Shown: positions 1 to 8,689, numbered from the stretch's first letter. The stretch is DNA of 64,000 nt from Streptomyces sp. MP131-18 (GCF_001984575.1 NZ_LZNS01000001.1:7455012-7519011), one strand, 5' to 3'. Made by a program: numbers and translations. Notes: generated by a model not told the origin, from the sequence alone.

Positions 1-128
1 AGGCGTTCGCCCGCCTCGCCGCCGCCCTCGCCGCCGCCCGTCTCGGAACCGCAGGCGCCGAGCAGCCCCGTCAGTCCCACGGCACCCGCCGCCACCACGC
101 TCCGACGGGATGTCACCGGTCCGGTCAC
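1..128 (-). CDS. Tat-type lipoprotein, N-terminal part only
   Basis: Only the first 42 codons are in the window; the gene runs off the left edge. GTG start at 128 with a GAGGAAGG ribosome site just upstream. The peptide begins MTGPVTSRRSVVAAGAVGLT and continues into a lipobox (LLGAC, Cys at residue 26), then a Gly/Glu-rich linker. A twin-arginine followed by a lipobox suggests an exported, membrane-anchored protein. In streptomycetes this start is typical of small Rieske [2Fe-2S] lipoproteins, but the cluster-binding residues lie outside the window, so that identity is only a guess. It is divergent from the truncated kinase start at 239. Confidence 0.7.
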   Translation of the reverse strand, partial: MTGPVTSRRSVVAAGAVGLTGLLGACGSETGGGEGGGEAGER

Positions 129-238
129 GCCGGCCCCTTCCTCGTTGTGCCCGCTCGCGAACGTACCCGCCCGCGCCCGGCGCGAACGGCGCCGGGGGGC
201 CCGAGAGTACCGGGAGCGCGCCGTTCTCACCTGGGGGA

Positions 239-292
239 ATGCTGCGTGAAACGTCCGCGACCCGCTACGTCACCCCCCTGCGGGAGGGTGGC
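239..292 (+). repeat. 54-bp direct repeat, left copy (putative attL)
   Basis: Identical over 54 bases to 11048-11101 and equal to codons 1-18 of the HipA-like kinase (MLRETSATRYVTPLREGG). After base 292 the two copies diverge; here the frame ends two codons later at TGA (296-298). Upstream there is a good ribosome site (TGGGGGA, 232-238), so this side probably keeps the original promoter and start of the kinase gene but now yields only a 19-residue stub. Confidence 0.85.
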
Positions 293-298
293 ATGTGA
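239..298 (+). pseudogene. Stub of the HipA-like kinase gene (first 19 codons)
   Basis: ATG at 239 with a strong Shine-Dalgarno; 18 codons identical to the intact gene at 11048, then ATG-TGA. It is the severed 5' end left behind by insertion of the element to its right. Translation would give a 19-residue peptide with no domain. Confidence 0.75.
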
Positions 299-331
299 GG
301 TCGTTCTCGAGCAGGCCGACGGGCGGCCGGG

Positions 332-1015
332 ATGGGCGTGACCCTGTGTGAGCTACTCGCCAAGGGCGAGGGCGACGAAGTGGTCAGCGGTGCTGCCCAC
401 TTGGCGGACGTGGAGCGCCATCTGCGGCGCCTCACCGAATCCGAGACAGCCGTGGAAACGCTGGCTTGCGTCGGCGGCCCTCGGAGGCACGTCGGCGGAA
501 GCGCTGTACCACCTGGCCCCGCTGGTCGGCGAACCAACAGCCGGCCTGTCCGGCCTCATGGAACGCCTCGCTCGCAACGGGCTCGTGGACAACGCCGGCG
601 ACAGATGGCGTCTGCAGCCGACGCTACGGGCCCCGTTGATGGCCCGATGGTTTTTCACCAGCCCGACGCGCGGACCATGGTCCACCCTCAGCGACGCTTT
701 CCCGGACCATGCCCTCGATCCCGCCTCCGCGGTAGTGGCCGCTGCCCGGGTCTCCGCCTCGCCCGTTGCCCGGGCAGCGGCGAACGCGGGGGCCCAGGCA
801 CTGCCCGCGGCCACGACCTGGGACCCTCGAACCTTCGCGGTGATGTCCGAGTACGCCCAACTGGACCGACAAGCAGCCGCGGCCACACTCCACCCGCTGA
901 TCCAGGCCTCCCCGGGGTTGACCCTGCGCGCCCAGCGCATGCTCGACGCCATCTACGAGGGCCGTGCCCGCGCCGCCAGCGGCCCGGCGTTCGAGGTCGA
1001 CCCCGGTATTGGTAA
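332..1015 (+). pseudogene. Frameshifted remnant, possibly a STAND-type regulatory ATPase
   Basis: Two frames must be joined. Frame 2 from about 332 gives MGVTLCELLAKGEGDEVV and on to about 480. Frame 3 from about 465 to about 1010 gives an Ala/Leu-rich helical segment with LGGTSAEALYHLAPLVGEP and LSGLMERLARNGLVDN, which resemble the winged-helix part that follows the nucleotide domain in STAND/NB-ARC proteins. No P-loop remains and the 3' end fades into unrelated DNA. I read it as an internal piece of a larger gene damaged inside the element; the family call is weak. From about 1015 to 1175 I see no gene. Confidence 0.35.
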
Positions 1016-1175
1016 CTGCCGCTGCCAGAACCTGTGGAATGAGTCAGGTGGTTCATCGGGGTGAACGGGGTCCAGCGCCTGGCGCCTGGCGCCGACGTGG
1101 GGCAGCCTGCAGCAGCAGGACGTGGTGCGCGTCGGCCTGCGTGAACGCCGACGCGGCGCCAAGACGCAGTCATGG

Positions 1176-1185
1176 CTTATATAAG
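1176..1185. promoter_or_regulatory. CTTATATAAG palindrome upstream of ArsR gene
   Basis: A perfect 10-bp palindrome, strikingly AT-rich for this DNA, placed 23 bases ahead of the GTG codon at 1209 that opens the conserved VHAFDILGDP segment. The same palindrome lies at the same distance ahead of the paralogous regulator (53266-53275). Probably the binding site of the ArsR-type repressor and part of its promoter. Confidence 0.6.
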
Positions 1186-1613
1186 TGAGGGTCGGTATAT
1201 TCGCTGTCGTGCACGCCTTCGACATACTCGGTGACCCCGTTCGCCGACGCATTCTGGAGCTGCTCGCCGACGATGAGCAGACCTCCGGGGCGATCACGGA
1301 GATCATCCGGGAGGAGTTCGCCATCTCCCAGCCGGCTGTCTCCCAGCATCTGCGCGTGCTGCGTGACAGCGGGTTCGCGTCGGTGCGGGCCGAGGGTACG
1401 CGCCGGTTCTACGCCGTCGAGCCCGAGCCGCTGAGCGAGGTCGACGCGTGGCTGGACCGGTTTCGCCGGTTCTGGGAACAACGCCTCGACGCCCTGGGAA
1501 CCGAGCTGGCCCGGGGCAGGCGTGCCCGCCACCTGGCCGGCGGGGAACCCGTCCGACCTGCGGGGTCCGGCGCCGACACGGGCAAGACCGATGCAACACC
1601 GAAGGAGACATGA
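1185..1613 (+). CDS. ArsR-family winged-helix transcriptional regulator
   Basis: Small HTH repressor of about 134-142 residues. The core LGDPVRRRILELLADDEQ and SQPAVSQHLRVLRDSGF is a classic ArsR winged helix; the tail (DAWLDRFRRFWEQRLDALG) is the short helix seen in regulators paired with AHSA1/SRPBCC proteins. No Cys metal site is seen. The start is uncertain: GTG 1185 has no ribosome site and would suit a leaderless mRNA, while GTG 1209 matches the conserved start of the paralogue at 53290. It is followed one base later by the SRPBCC gene at 1615, so the two form an operon. Its product probably represses this operon through the palindrome at 1176-1185. Confidence 0.85.
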   Translation: MRVGIFAVVHAFDILGDPVRRRILELLADDEQTSGAITEIIREEFAISQPAVSQHLRVLRDSGFASVRAEGTRRFYAVEPEPLSEVDAWLDRFRRFWEQRLDALGTELARGRRARHLAGGEPVRPAGSGADTGKTDATPKET

Positions 1614-1614
1614 C

Positions 1615-2259
1615 ATGAAAGATGTTCTCGACGAGCTGGCTGCCGTGCGCCGGGCGATGGGCACGGGCAGCGTGCCCGCCGGCGAGGCGTACACCATCGA
1701 GCTGCGGCGTCGATACGACGCGGAGATCGTTGACGTCTGGGACGCCATCACCAGCCCCGAGCGGCTACAGCGCTGGTTCAAGCCGGTCACCGGGGACCTT
1801 CGGCTTGGCGGACAGTTCGCTTTGGACGGTGGCGAGCACGGCGAGATCCTCCGGTGCGAGCCGCCGCATCTGCTGAAGGTGTCCTGGCTCTACGGGCCGG
1901 ACGGCGACGCCTGGCCCGGCACAAGCGAGGTGGAGGTGCGCCTGGCCGCCGGCCCGGCCGGCGACACCGAGTTCGAGCTGATCCATGCAGCGGTCGTCGG
2001 GGAGCCCCTGTTCCCTACCTACGGCCCCGGCGCCGGAGGCGTCGGCTGGGACCTGGCCCTCTTCGCCCTGGGGCGGCTCCTGGCCGGCGGCGAGATCACC
2101 GGACACGAGGAGTTCGAGAAGTCGCCCGAAGGGCGCGAGTTCGGCCGCCGTAGCGCCGCAGCCTGGGGCCAGGCCCACCTGGCCGCCGGTGGCGAACCGG
2201 AGCACGTCGCGGCCGCAGTCGAGGCCACCACCAAGTTCTACGTACCCGACCCGACCTGA
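1615..2259 (+). CDS. SRPBCC (AHSA1-like) domain protein, ArsR partner
   Basis: 214 residues. START/Bet v1-like fold protein of the AHSA1 type: RRRYDAEIVDVWDAITSPER, then LQRWFKPVTGDLRLGGQF, then EVSWLYGP-like and TEFELIHAA strands. ATG 1615 has a GAAGGAGA site at 1601-1608, overlapping the end of the ArsR gene. Such proteins bind a small hydrophobic ligand in a cavity and are often co-transcribed with an ArsR regulator; the ligand is not known. It is closely similar along its length to 53654-54292, including the C-terminal YGPGAGGVGWDLAL block (YGPGATGVGWDGAL there). Confidence 0.85.
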   Translation: MKDVLDELAAVRRAMGTGSVPAGEAYTIELRRRYDAEIVDVWDAITSPERLQRWFKPVTGDLRLGGQFALDGGEHGEILRCEPPHLLKVSWLYGPDGDAWPGTSEVEVRLAAGPAGDTEFELIHAAVVGEPLFPTYGPGAGGVGWDLALFALGRLLAGGEITGHEEFEKSPEGREFGRRSAAAWGQAHLAAGGEPEHVAAAVEATTKFYVPDPT

Positions 2260-2374
2260 CACCCCTGCTGCGGTGGACCGACCGGCCTCCTCGGCGCCCA
2301 CGACGTGCAGGACAAGCCGGACCAGCAGGGCTGCGGCGCGTTGTTCCACACCATAAGGAAAAGGGCGATACCTC

Positions 2375-2866
2375 ATGAAATGCATTGTCTCGACCGAGAT
2401 CGCCCTGCCGCGGGAGACAGTGGTCCAGCTCCTCGCCGACCCGGCACACCTGCCGAAGTGGCTGCGGGGCCTGGTACTGCACGAGCCGCTGAACGGGAAA
2501 CACGGGCAGCTCGGCACCAAGTCGCGCGTCGTGATGCAGATGGGGAAGCAGAAGATCGAGTGCACCGAGACCATCACCCGCCGGGAACCGGCAGACCTGC
2601 ACGAGATCCCGAAAGGCAGCGTCGTTCACTTCGACCGCGAGATCGTCAGCGAGGGCATGTGGAACGCCGTGCGCGACCGGCTGACCGAAGCCGGTCCGGA
2701 GACGACACTCTGGGAAAGCGAGAGCGAATACCGGTTCAGCAGCGTCATGATGCGGCTGGCGGGACTTCTGATGCCCGGTGCCTTCCGCAAGCAGTCGGAA
2801 CAGCACATGCAGGACTTCAAGCGTTTCCCCGAGCAGGGCAAGGACGTCCGCGAAGAGACGGACTGA
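2375..2866 (+). CDS. SRPBCC-family protein (polyketide cyclase/dehydrase-like)
   Basis: 163 residues, ATG with AAGGAAAAGGG at 2354-2364. The N-terminus MKCIVSTEIALPRETVVQLL and PAHLPKWLRGL are the first strand and helices of a Bet v1-like SRPBCC fold; the C-terminus (GAFRKQSEQHMQDFKRFPEQ) is the long ligand-covering helix. It is a different subgroup from the AHSA1-like protein just upstream. 115 bp separate it from that gene in the same direction, so it may share the ArsR-controlled transcript. Function is unknown beyond probable small-molecule binding. From 2867 to 3059 I see no supported gene. Confidence 0.75.
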   Translation: MKCIVSTEIALPRETVVQLLADPAHLPKWLRGLVLHEPLNGKHGQLGTKSRVVMQMGKQKIECTETITRREPADLHEIPKGSVVHFDREIVSEGMWNAVRDRLTEAGPETTLWESESEYRFSSVMMRLAGLLMPGAFRKQSEQHMQDFKRFPEQGKDVREETD

Positions 2867-3059
2867 TCTGCCGTCACGCTCGGCGATGCCATGTAGGCGG
2901 GTTCTGTGCGGTGCATGATGAGGACATGACCTTCGAGGAAGAGGCTATCGAGACGTCGCCTTGGCGGGGACGGTTGCGGCGTATCGGATCCGGTGCCGCC
3001 TTCCTGGGTCCAGGCGGTGGCGGTCTCGGGGCTCCTTGACCCCGGTTCCTGGACACGGG

Positions 3060-3932
3060 TTATGCGGCTTGGGTCAGCGTAGTTGGTGTCGTTCGGAAGG
3101 TGTTCTCGTAGGCGGTCGGGCTGCGGTGGCCGAGGCGGGAGTGACGGCGTCGGGTGTTGTAGCGATGAAGCCAGTGGAACGCGTGGAGGCGGGCCTCGCG
3201 CTCGCTGGGCCAGTGCTTTCGGCCCTGGAGCGTCTCGCGTTTGAACGTCGCGTTGAAGGACTCGGCGAGCGCCTTGTCCGCGCTGGAGCCGATCGCGCTC
3301 ATCGACTGGCGGACGCAGGCCTGGCGGCAGGCGTCCGCGAAGGCCCGGCTGGTGTATTGGGCGCCGTGGTCGGTGTGCAGGACCGCTCCGGCGAGGCTGC
3401 CGCGGGTGCGCTCGGCGGCGGCCGGTGCATCGATGACGGGGCCTGTGCGCATATGGTCCGCGATCGCCCGGCCGGCCAGGCGGCGGGAAGCAAGATCGAT
3501 CACGGTGGCCAGGTAGAGGAACTTCCCGCCGTCCACCGGAAGGTAGGTGATGTCGCCGACGTACTTCGTGTTCGGCTCGGTGGCGGCGAAGTCGCGGTTG
3601 ATCAAGTCCGGGGCCTTCATCCCGGCCGGGTCCGCGATGGTGGTGTGGTGCCTGCGGCGCAGCCGGGCGCCCGCCAGGCCGATGCTGCGCATCACTCGTG
3701 CGATCCGCTTGTGGTTGACGCGCTCGCCGTCGCGGAGCTTGGCGGTGATCCTCGGGACGCCGTAGGTGCCGTCCGACTCGTGGTGCACGGCCCGGATCCG
3801 GGCGGCCCGGTCCGCGGCCGTCACACGCCAGTAGTAGAAGCTGGAGCGGGCGATGCCCAGGATGGTGCACAGCCGCTTGACGCCGTAGCGGCGCTGGTGG
3901 TCGGCGACGAACTGGAAGCGGTTCAGGAGCCG
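3060..3932 (-). CDS. IS3-family transposase OrfB (element lacks orfA)
   Basis: DDE integrase-fold transposase. The frame opens after an in-frame TGA at 3935 and carries LNRFQFVADHQRRYGVKRLC then the catalytic core: D91 in YVGDITYLP, D152 in VLHTDHGAQY, E188 in ADKALAESFN (numbered from the GTG at 3824), i.e. intact DD35E spacing. In IS3 elements OrfB is made by frameshifting from orfA; here no orfA precedes it and the sequence changes to unrelated DNA right at about 3935. The element is therefore 5'-truncated and could not transpose on its own. A short upstream GTG (3824) could give a 254-residue protein. Confidence 0.85.
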   Translation of the reverse strand, partial: RLLNRFQFVADHQRRYGVKRLCTILGIARSSFYYWRVTAADRAARIRAVHHESDGTYGVPRITAKLRDGERVNHKRIARVMRSIGLAGARLRRRHHTTIADPAGMKAPDLINRDFAATEPNTKYVGDITYLPVDGGKFLYLATVIDLASRRLAGRAIADHMRTGPVIDAPAAAERTRGSLAGAVLHTDHGAQYTSRAFADACRQACVRQSMSAIGSSADKALAESFNATFKRETLQGRKHWPSEREARLHAFHWLHRYNTRRRHSRLGHRSPTAYENTFRTTPTTLTQAA

Positions 3933-3982
3933 TCAACTAACTACTGCCTGATTTGGATCTGCTGCGGCCTGTGACGTTATAG

Positions 3983-4096
3983 ATGGCGTCCGTGAGGATG
4001 ACGGAAGCGACTCTGGCGGCACTGGACGTGAAGTTCGTGGTGATGCTGCCGCACTTGGACGAGCGGCAGCGCCGCCTGTATCTGGCCTCCGAGGCC
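3983..4096 (+). pseudogene. N-terminal scrap of an ISAzo13-type transposase
   Basis: About 38 codons (ATLAALDVKFVVMLPHLDER then QRRLYLASEADA) that match the usual opening of ISAzo13-like transposases, which begin with a helix leading to PHLDERQRRLYLGAEA. After this the frame is lost and sequence of a Tn3-type transposase begins, so the two are fused by a deletion at about 4097-4105. No catalytic part remains. Confidence 0.6.
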
Positions 4097-4097
4097 G

Positions 4098-5820
4098 ATG
4101 CGCCTGGACACCAGAGCCTTGGGCCTGGCGCGGGCGAAACGCCGTTCGGCGACGAGGCTGGGGTGGGCGGTGCAGTGGGGCACGGTACGGATGCTCGGCA
4201 CCTTTCTGACCGAGGACCTCACGGCGGTCCCGGCCGCCGTGGTGCGGTTCGTCGCCGAGCAGCTCGGGATCGGCGACGAGCACTTCGCCGAGTACGGGAC
4301 GCGCTCGCAGATGGTCTACGAGCACGCGTGGGAGATCCGCGACGAGTACGGCTACCGGGACTTCGCCGCGGGTGAGGCGGATTTGCGGGAGTTCCTGGCG
4401 GCGCGGGTGTGGTCGTCGCTGGAGGAACCGCGCGCTCTGTCCGACCGGGCGGTGGTGTGGCTGGTGAACAACCGGGTGCTGCTGCCTGGCGTGACGACGC
4501 TGGCCCGGATGGTCGCCGCGGTCCGCCAGGAGGAGAACGACCGGCTGCACGCCTCGCTGTACGAGGCGGTCCCGTACGACCTGCGCACCGAGATGATCCG
4601 GCTGCTCGAAGTGCCGGAGAAGAAGCGGGTGTCGGAGCTGGAGCGGCTGCGGCTGGGCCCGATGCGGGTGTCGGGCAAGGCCATGGAACTTGCCCTGGAT
4701 CGCGCCCGCGAGGTTCGTGGCCTGGGTGCCGGCGCCGTCGACGTCGGCCGGGTCCCGGCCGCCCGGATGACCGGGCTGGCCCGATACGGGCTGACCTCGA
4801 CGGCTCCGACGCTGAAGCGGCTGGAAGCCACAAGGCAGACCGCCACCCTCCTGGCGGCCGTGCGACACCTGGAGACCGCGACGGCTCACGGTCCCCGTGC
4901 AGACCCTCTACGCGGGCTCGAACCCACGGTACTTCGGCCTGCGGCACAAGGGAGCCACCTGGCTGAACGTGGTCAACGACCAGGTGATGGGGCTGGGCGG
5001 GGTGGTCGTGCCGGGCACGCTGCGCGACTCGCTGTTCATCCTTGACGCCATCCACGCACGCGACGGCGGGCCGAAGCCGGAGGCCGTCATCACGGACACC
5101 GCGTCGTACTCCGACATCGTCTTCGGCCTGTTCGCCATCTGCGGCTACCAGTTCTCGCCGAGGATCGCCGACATATCCGACGCCCGGCTGTGGCCTACGA
5201 ACACCGCGGCCGACCACGGGTCGCTCCAGCCGGTCTCCAGCCACACGATCCGCCTGGACCGGATACGCGTTCACTGGGGCGACATGCTCCGCGTGGCGGG
5301 CTCCCTGACCCTGGGGGAAGTCCGTGGCCACGACCTGATTCGCATGCTGTCCCGGGACGGCAAGCCGACCGGACTGGGCGAGGCGTTCGCCCACTACGGG
5401 CGAATCTTCAAAACCCTGCACCTGCTCCAGTTCGTCTTGGGCGAGGGCTACCGGCGGATGATCGGCGCCCAGCTCAACGTCACCGAGGCCCGCCACCGCC
5501 TCGCCCGGAAGATCTTCTTCGGCCAGCGCGGCGAACTGCGCCAGCACTACCGTGAAGGGATGGAGGGCCATCTCGGCGCCCTCGGACTGGCCCTGAACGC
5601 CGTGGTGCTGTTCAGCAGCCTCTACAACGACGCCGTCAAACAGTTCGCCGCCGCCGGCTTCCCCGTCACCGACGAGCTGCTCACCCGCCTCTCCCCGCTC
5701 CAGTACGACCACATCAACTTCCTCGGCCGCTACGCCTTCACCCGACCAGTCGCGCCTGGGCTGCGGCAGCTGCGCGACCCGCACACCGGTGACGAGACCG
5801 ACGATGGCGAGGACGAGTAG
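4098..5820 (+). pseudogene. Tn3-family transposase, internally deleted and frameshifted
   Basis: Two pieces. The 5' piece (frame 3, about 4098-4890) has the Tn3 N-terminal DUF4158-type region: ATRLGWAVQWGTVRMLGTFL, VRFVAEQLGIGDEHFAEYG, YEHAWEIRDEYGYRDF. The 3' piece (frame 1, about 4890-5820) is the C-terminal catalytic part: LYAGSNPRYFGLRHKGATWL, AVITDTASYSD (second Asp), EGMEGHLGALGLALN (catalytic Glu), PLQYDHINFLGRYAF. A normal enzyme is close to 1000 residues; here about 400 middle residues, including the first catalytic Asp, are missing and the frame shifts at the junction. It is inactive. No terminal inverted repeats were recognised. Confidence 0.85.
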
Positions 5821-5926
5821 CCGCGCCGCGCGCCCGTACAGTCGGACGGGTGGCTCTGTTCACGTCGCACAGCAGCGTTTCGACAGCAGCTCGGGCGGCG
5901 GCGCCTGGGAGCAACCGGGCACGATG

Positions 5927-6988
5927 TCAGCTCTGTTCGAGGTCCCACACGAGTACCCGGCCGTCCTGCCCCGCCGTGATGGCGACCGTGCGACCGTCCA
6001 GATCAGCGACGCGGACGCCGACAACCTCCCTGCCATGGTGTTCGTCGAACGGCCCATGGACGAGGCGGCGCTCCGCCAGCGACCACACGCACACCCGACC
6101 GTCTTTCGAACCGGTCACCGCGACCGGACGGCCGCCCACGACGCTGACATCCATGCAGGAAATAGCGGTCTCCTTCTCCTCTTTGTCCTCCTCGTCGAAC
6201 TCTTCGTCAAACTCGATCGAATCCTCGTCGATCGGCCCTTCCCACTCCCAGACCCCGGTGTCGGGGTCCCCAAGGATCACCCGGTTCCCGCCGGCCGCCA
6301 CCACCCGGGTGAGGCCGTCCACCGTCGCCAGACCGACGTCCGCCACTGGCACGGGGCAGGGAAACTCTCTGACGACGTTCTGGGTGTCGACGTCCCACAC
6401 CGCCACACTGTCTTTGTAGGAGCCGAAGATCACGACCGGGCGGCCGTTCAGCGTGCCGGCCGCGATCCCGGCGACGGTGTCCCGGTTTCCATAGAGAACA
6501 GCTGGTTCGACATCTGTGGCACCGTTGGTATCTTTACGTGCCGCATTCCACATGTATGTACGGTCGCTACAGCTGATGAAGAACGGTTGCCCGTTCAGCC
6601 ACACCGTCGCCACTTTCCCCGTACCGCCGTGGCTGAGACGCGCGTGCACGCGGACAGCTCCGCTGGTCAGATCCCACTGCGCGAAGGACTCTCGGTACTC
6701 GGCCCCACCAACCACGATCCGACCGTCCACGACGGCGGCGCAGACTCTGGTGAACAGCTCAGCGTCCTTGTCATTGCTGGTCGGGGGGTACCCGATCATC
6801 GCGCGGAAGTCGTCGGGGCGGTACGGCATGTCCAGCCGGTACCGCGTCCATCGGTCCTCGGACGGCTCCCAGGTGTACGCGGACGGCTCGACGGCGCAGA
6901 CGACGAGGAGACGACCGTCGACGGTGACAAGGTCGAGGTCCCAGAGGCGCCCGGTAGGGAGTTGACTCGAGAGAGCAAGTGCAGTCAT
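5927..6988 (-). CDS. WD40-repeat protein
   Basis: 353 residues from ATG 6988. Repeated units end in WD-type dipeptides: FAQWDLTSG, MWNAARKDT, VAVWDVDTQ, VWEWEGPID, VCVWSLAER, VLVWDLEQS, each about 40-45 residues after a VVGGRPV/TVDGLTRV-like strand, so a beta-propeller of about seven blades. An acidic loop (SIEFDEEFDEEDKEEKE) interrupts it near residue 260. No signal peptide or catalytic domain. Free-standing propellers like this are protein-interaction scaffolds. The upstream extension to 7096 is less likely because the repeat domain starts right after MTALALSSQ. 5821-5926 and 6989-7269 show no gene. Confidence 0.8.
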   Translation of the reverse strand: MTALALSSQLPTGRLWDLDLVTVDGRLLVVCAVEPSAYTWEPSEDRWTRYRLDMPYRPDDFRAMIGYPPTSNDKDAELFTRVCAAVVDGRIVVGGAEYRESFAQWDLTSGAVRVHARLSHGGTGKVATVWLNGQPFFISCSDRTYMWNAARKDTNGATDVEPAVLYGNRDTVAGIAAGTLNGRPVVIFGSYKDSVAVWDVDTQNVVREFPCPVPVADVGLATVDGLTRVVAAGGNRVILGDPDTGVWEWEGPIDEDSIEFDEEFDEEDKEEKETAISCMDVSVVGGRPVAVTGSKDGRVCVWSLAERRLVHGPFDEHHGREVVGVRVADLDGRTVAITAGQDGRVLVWDLEQS

Positions 6989-7269
6989 GCGCCCTGAGTG
7001 TAGAAACGAGGTCTGACAGACCCCCCTCCGCGTCACCGCCGTCCCCTCGATGCACCGCAGCCTCCTCGCCCGGTGCCAGCCACTCGACGGCACCAAGGGA
7101 CTCCCCGGTCGTCCCGGCTCAGCGCAAGGCCCGCCGCGAGTACGAGAACCGCGTCAGCCCCCTCGGTACAGCCGGGCCGTGATCCCTGTCAGCCGCTACC
7201 GCTGGTTTCCGTTCGGATACTCCCGATGGCCCGTGGCCGCAGACCCGCGGAACGTCGGATGCGGCGTGC

Positions 7270-7617
7270 TCAGGCTCGGCGGCCGGCGGCGGCCTCGATG
7301 AGCTCGGTGAGGCGGGCGAGCACGGTGGTGAGCTGGTCGATCTGTTTGCTGATGCGGGCGTGTTCGGCGTTGAGCATGGCCCACTGGTGGTCGGTGGTGG
7401 TGTCGGTGTCGATGCAGGGGAGCAGTTCGGCGATGCGGCGGCTGGGCAGGCCCGCGGCGTAGAGCTGCTGGAAGATGCGGACCCGGTCGACGGCGTCTTC
7501 GGCGTACTCGCGGTGGCCGCCGGGGCTGCGGCCGGGCGTGAGGAGCCCCTGCTCCTCGTAGTAGCGCAGTGCGCGGACGCTCACTCCGGAGCGCCGGGCG
7601 ACCTCTCCGATGCGCAC
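7270..7617 (-). CDS. MerR-family transcriptional regulator
   Basis: 115 residues, GTG 7617 with AAGGGGAAG upstream. Classic N-terminus MRIGEVARRSGVSVRALRYY then EEQGLLTPGRSPGGHREY, followed by a coiled dimerisation helix (HARISKQIDQLTTVLARLTE). It has no metal-binding Cys set; a short effector region is typical of the MerR proteins that activate a divergent SDR gene. It is divergent from the SDR at 7702 and should bind the dyad at 7669-7678, in a promoter with a 20-bp spacer. Confidence 0.85.
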   Translation of the reverse strand: MRIGEVARRSGVSVRALRYYEEQGLLTPGRSPGGHREYAEDAVDRVRIFQQLYAAGLPSRRIAELLPCIDTDTTTDHQWAMLNAEHARISKQIDQLTTVLARLTELIEAAAGRRA

Positions 7618-7662
7618 GCTTCCCCTTCTCGTCGAACCCTCGTCGAAACCCGGACGCAGGAC

Positions 7663-7694
7663 TTGATTCTGACGTCAGCGGTAGGTATTAGCGT
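7663..7694 (+). promoter_or_regulatory. MerR-type promoter of the SDR gene
   Basis: -35 TTGATT (7663-7668), a 20-bp spacer holding the palindrome CTGACGTCAG (7669-7678), -10 TAGCGT (7689-7694), then only 7 bases to the ATG at 7702. The long spacer is the hallmark of promoters that MerR proteins untwist to activate. The short distance implies a leaderless mRNA. The same layout recurs at 43039-43070. Confidence 0.6.
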
Positions 7695-7701
7695 ACCCGA
7701 C

Positions 7702-8466
7702 ATGGCCACACCGAACACGGAACCGAACACCCCTGCCCACCCAGCGCCCGGTCTCCTGATCGAGGGCGCGGTCGCGCTCGTGACCGGCGCCAACCGAGGA
7801 CTGGGCCGCCACTTCGCCCGGCAGCTCCTGGAACGCGGCGCGGCGCGTGTGTACGCGACCGCCAGGCATCCTGAGGCGGTCGACCTGCCCGGCGTCGTGC
7901 CACTGCGGCTGGACGTCACGGACGACGACGAGGTCCGGGCCGCCGCCGCGGCGGCGGGTGACGTGACACTCCTGGTGAACAATGCCGGGGTCAGTCACGG
8001 GACGAACCTCGTCACCGCCGACCTGGCAGCCATACGCGCGGAGATGGAGACGAACTTCTGGGGCACTCTGGCCGTCGTGCGAGCGTTCGCTCCTGTGCTC
8101 TCGGTCAACGGGGGCGGGGCGATCCTCAACGTACTGTCCGCGCAGTCCTGGCACGCCTACCCGGGCACGAACGGCTACCACGCCTCCAAGGCAGCCCAGT
8201 GGGCGTTGACGAACGGCGTGCGAACGGAGCTTGCCGAGCAGGGCACGCTCGTGACGGGGCTGCACCTGGGAGCCGTCGACACCGACTTCAGCGCCGCCTA
8301 CGACGGACCCAAGGGTGATCCCGCCGTCGCCGTCCGTGCCGGCCTGGACGGGATCGAGGCGGGGGTGGCCGAGGTGGTTTCCGACGATTGGAGCGCGCAC
8401 GTCAAGAAGTCACTGGCCGAGGATCCCGCCCGACTGTACGACGAGATCCGCGCCGGCATCGTCTGA
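7702..8466 (+). CDS. SDR-family NAD(P)-dependent oxidoreductase
   Basis: 254 residues. Classical short-chain dehydrogenase: VALVTGANRGLGRHFARQLL (TGxxxGxG cofactor loop), LLVNNAGVSH, catalytic S in NVLSAQSW and YHASKAA (YxxxK). Substrate not predictable. ATG 7702 is favoured by the promoter geometry. It is under a divergent MerR regulator, an arrangement often seen for oxidoreductases that respond to xenobiotics or redox stress. Confidence 0.85.
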   Translation: MATPNTEPNTPAHPAPGLLIEGAVALVTGANRGLGRHFARQLLERGAARVYATARHPEAVDLPGVVPLRLDVTDDDEVRAAAAAAGDVTLLVNNAGVSHGTNLVTADLAAIRAEMETNFWGTLAVVRAFAPVLSVNGGGAILNVLSAQSWHAYPGTNGYHASKAAQWALTNGVRTELAEQGTLVTGLHLGAVDTDFSAAYDGPKGDPAVAVRAGLDGIEAGVAEVVSDDWSAHVKKSLAEDPARLYDEIRAGIV

Positions 8467-8689
8467 TCGGATCGTCCCGGTTCGACCAGGTGCATCCGTG
8501 GCCCGTAAGGCCGAGGCTGCAACCGGGTGCCCGGCCTCGGGCGTTCGCTAAGCAGAGCGTCCGAGTGGTGATCACCTAAGCGGAAAGCGCCTCTGGCCAG
8601 CGAGAATGAGGATTTTCGAGGTCCTTGTCCGCGTATGAGCCTGAGGCGCTTTTCAGGTGGGGAAGCGTATCGGGTCGTACCCTCGTGTA

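Noticed and set aside
239..292. The 54-bp repeat as a simple recent gene-fragment duplication
   Set aside because: The integrase remnant beside one copy, the mobile-element content between the copies and the restored kinase frame fit att sites better, though duplication cannot be fully excluded without a relative lacking the insert.
2926..3039. 37-codon frame MTFEEEAIETSPWRGRLRRI...
   Set aside because: No clear ribosome site, no recognised family, and it lies at the edge of the IS3 remnant, so it is probably chance.
4219..5784. Long minus-strand frame opposite the Tn3 transposase
   Set aside because: No motif and biased composition; the plus strand carries clear Tn3 transposase sequence even though it is broken.
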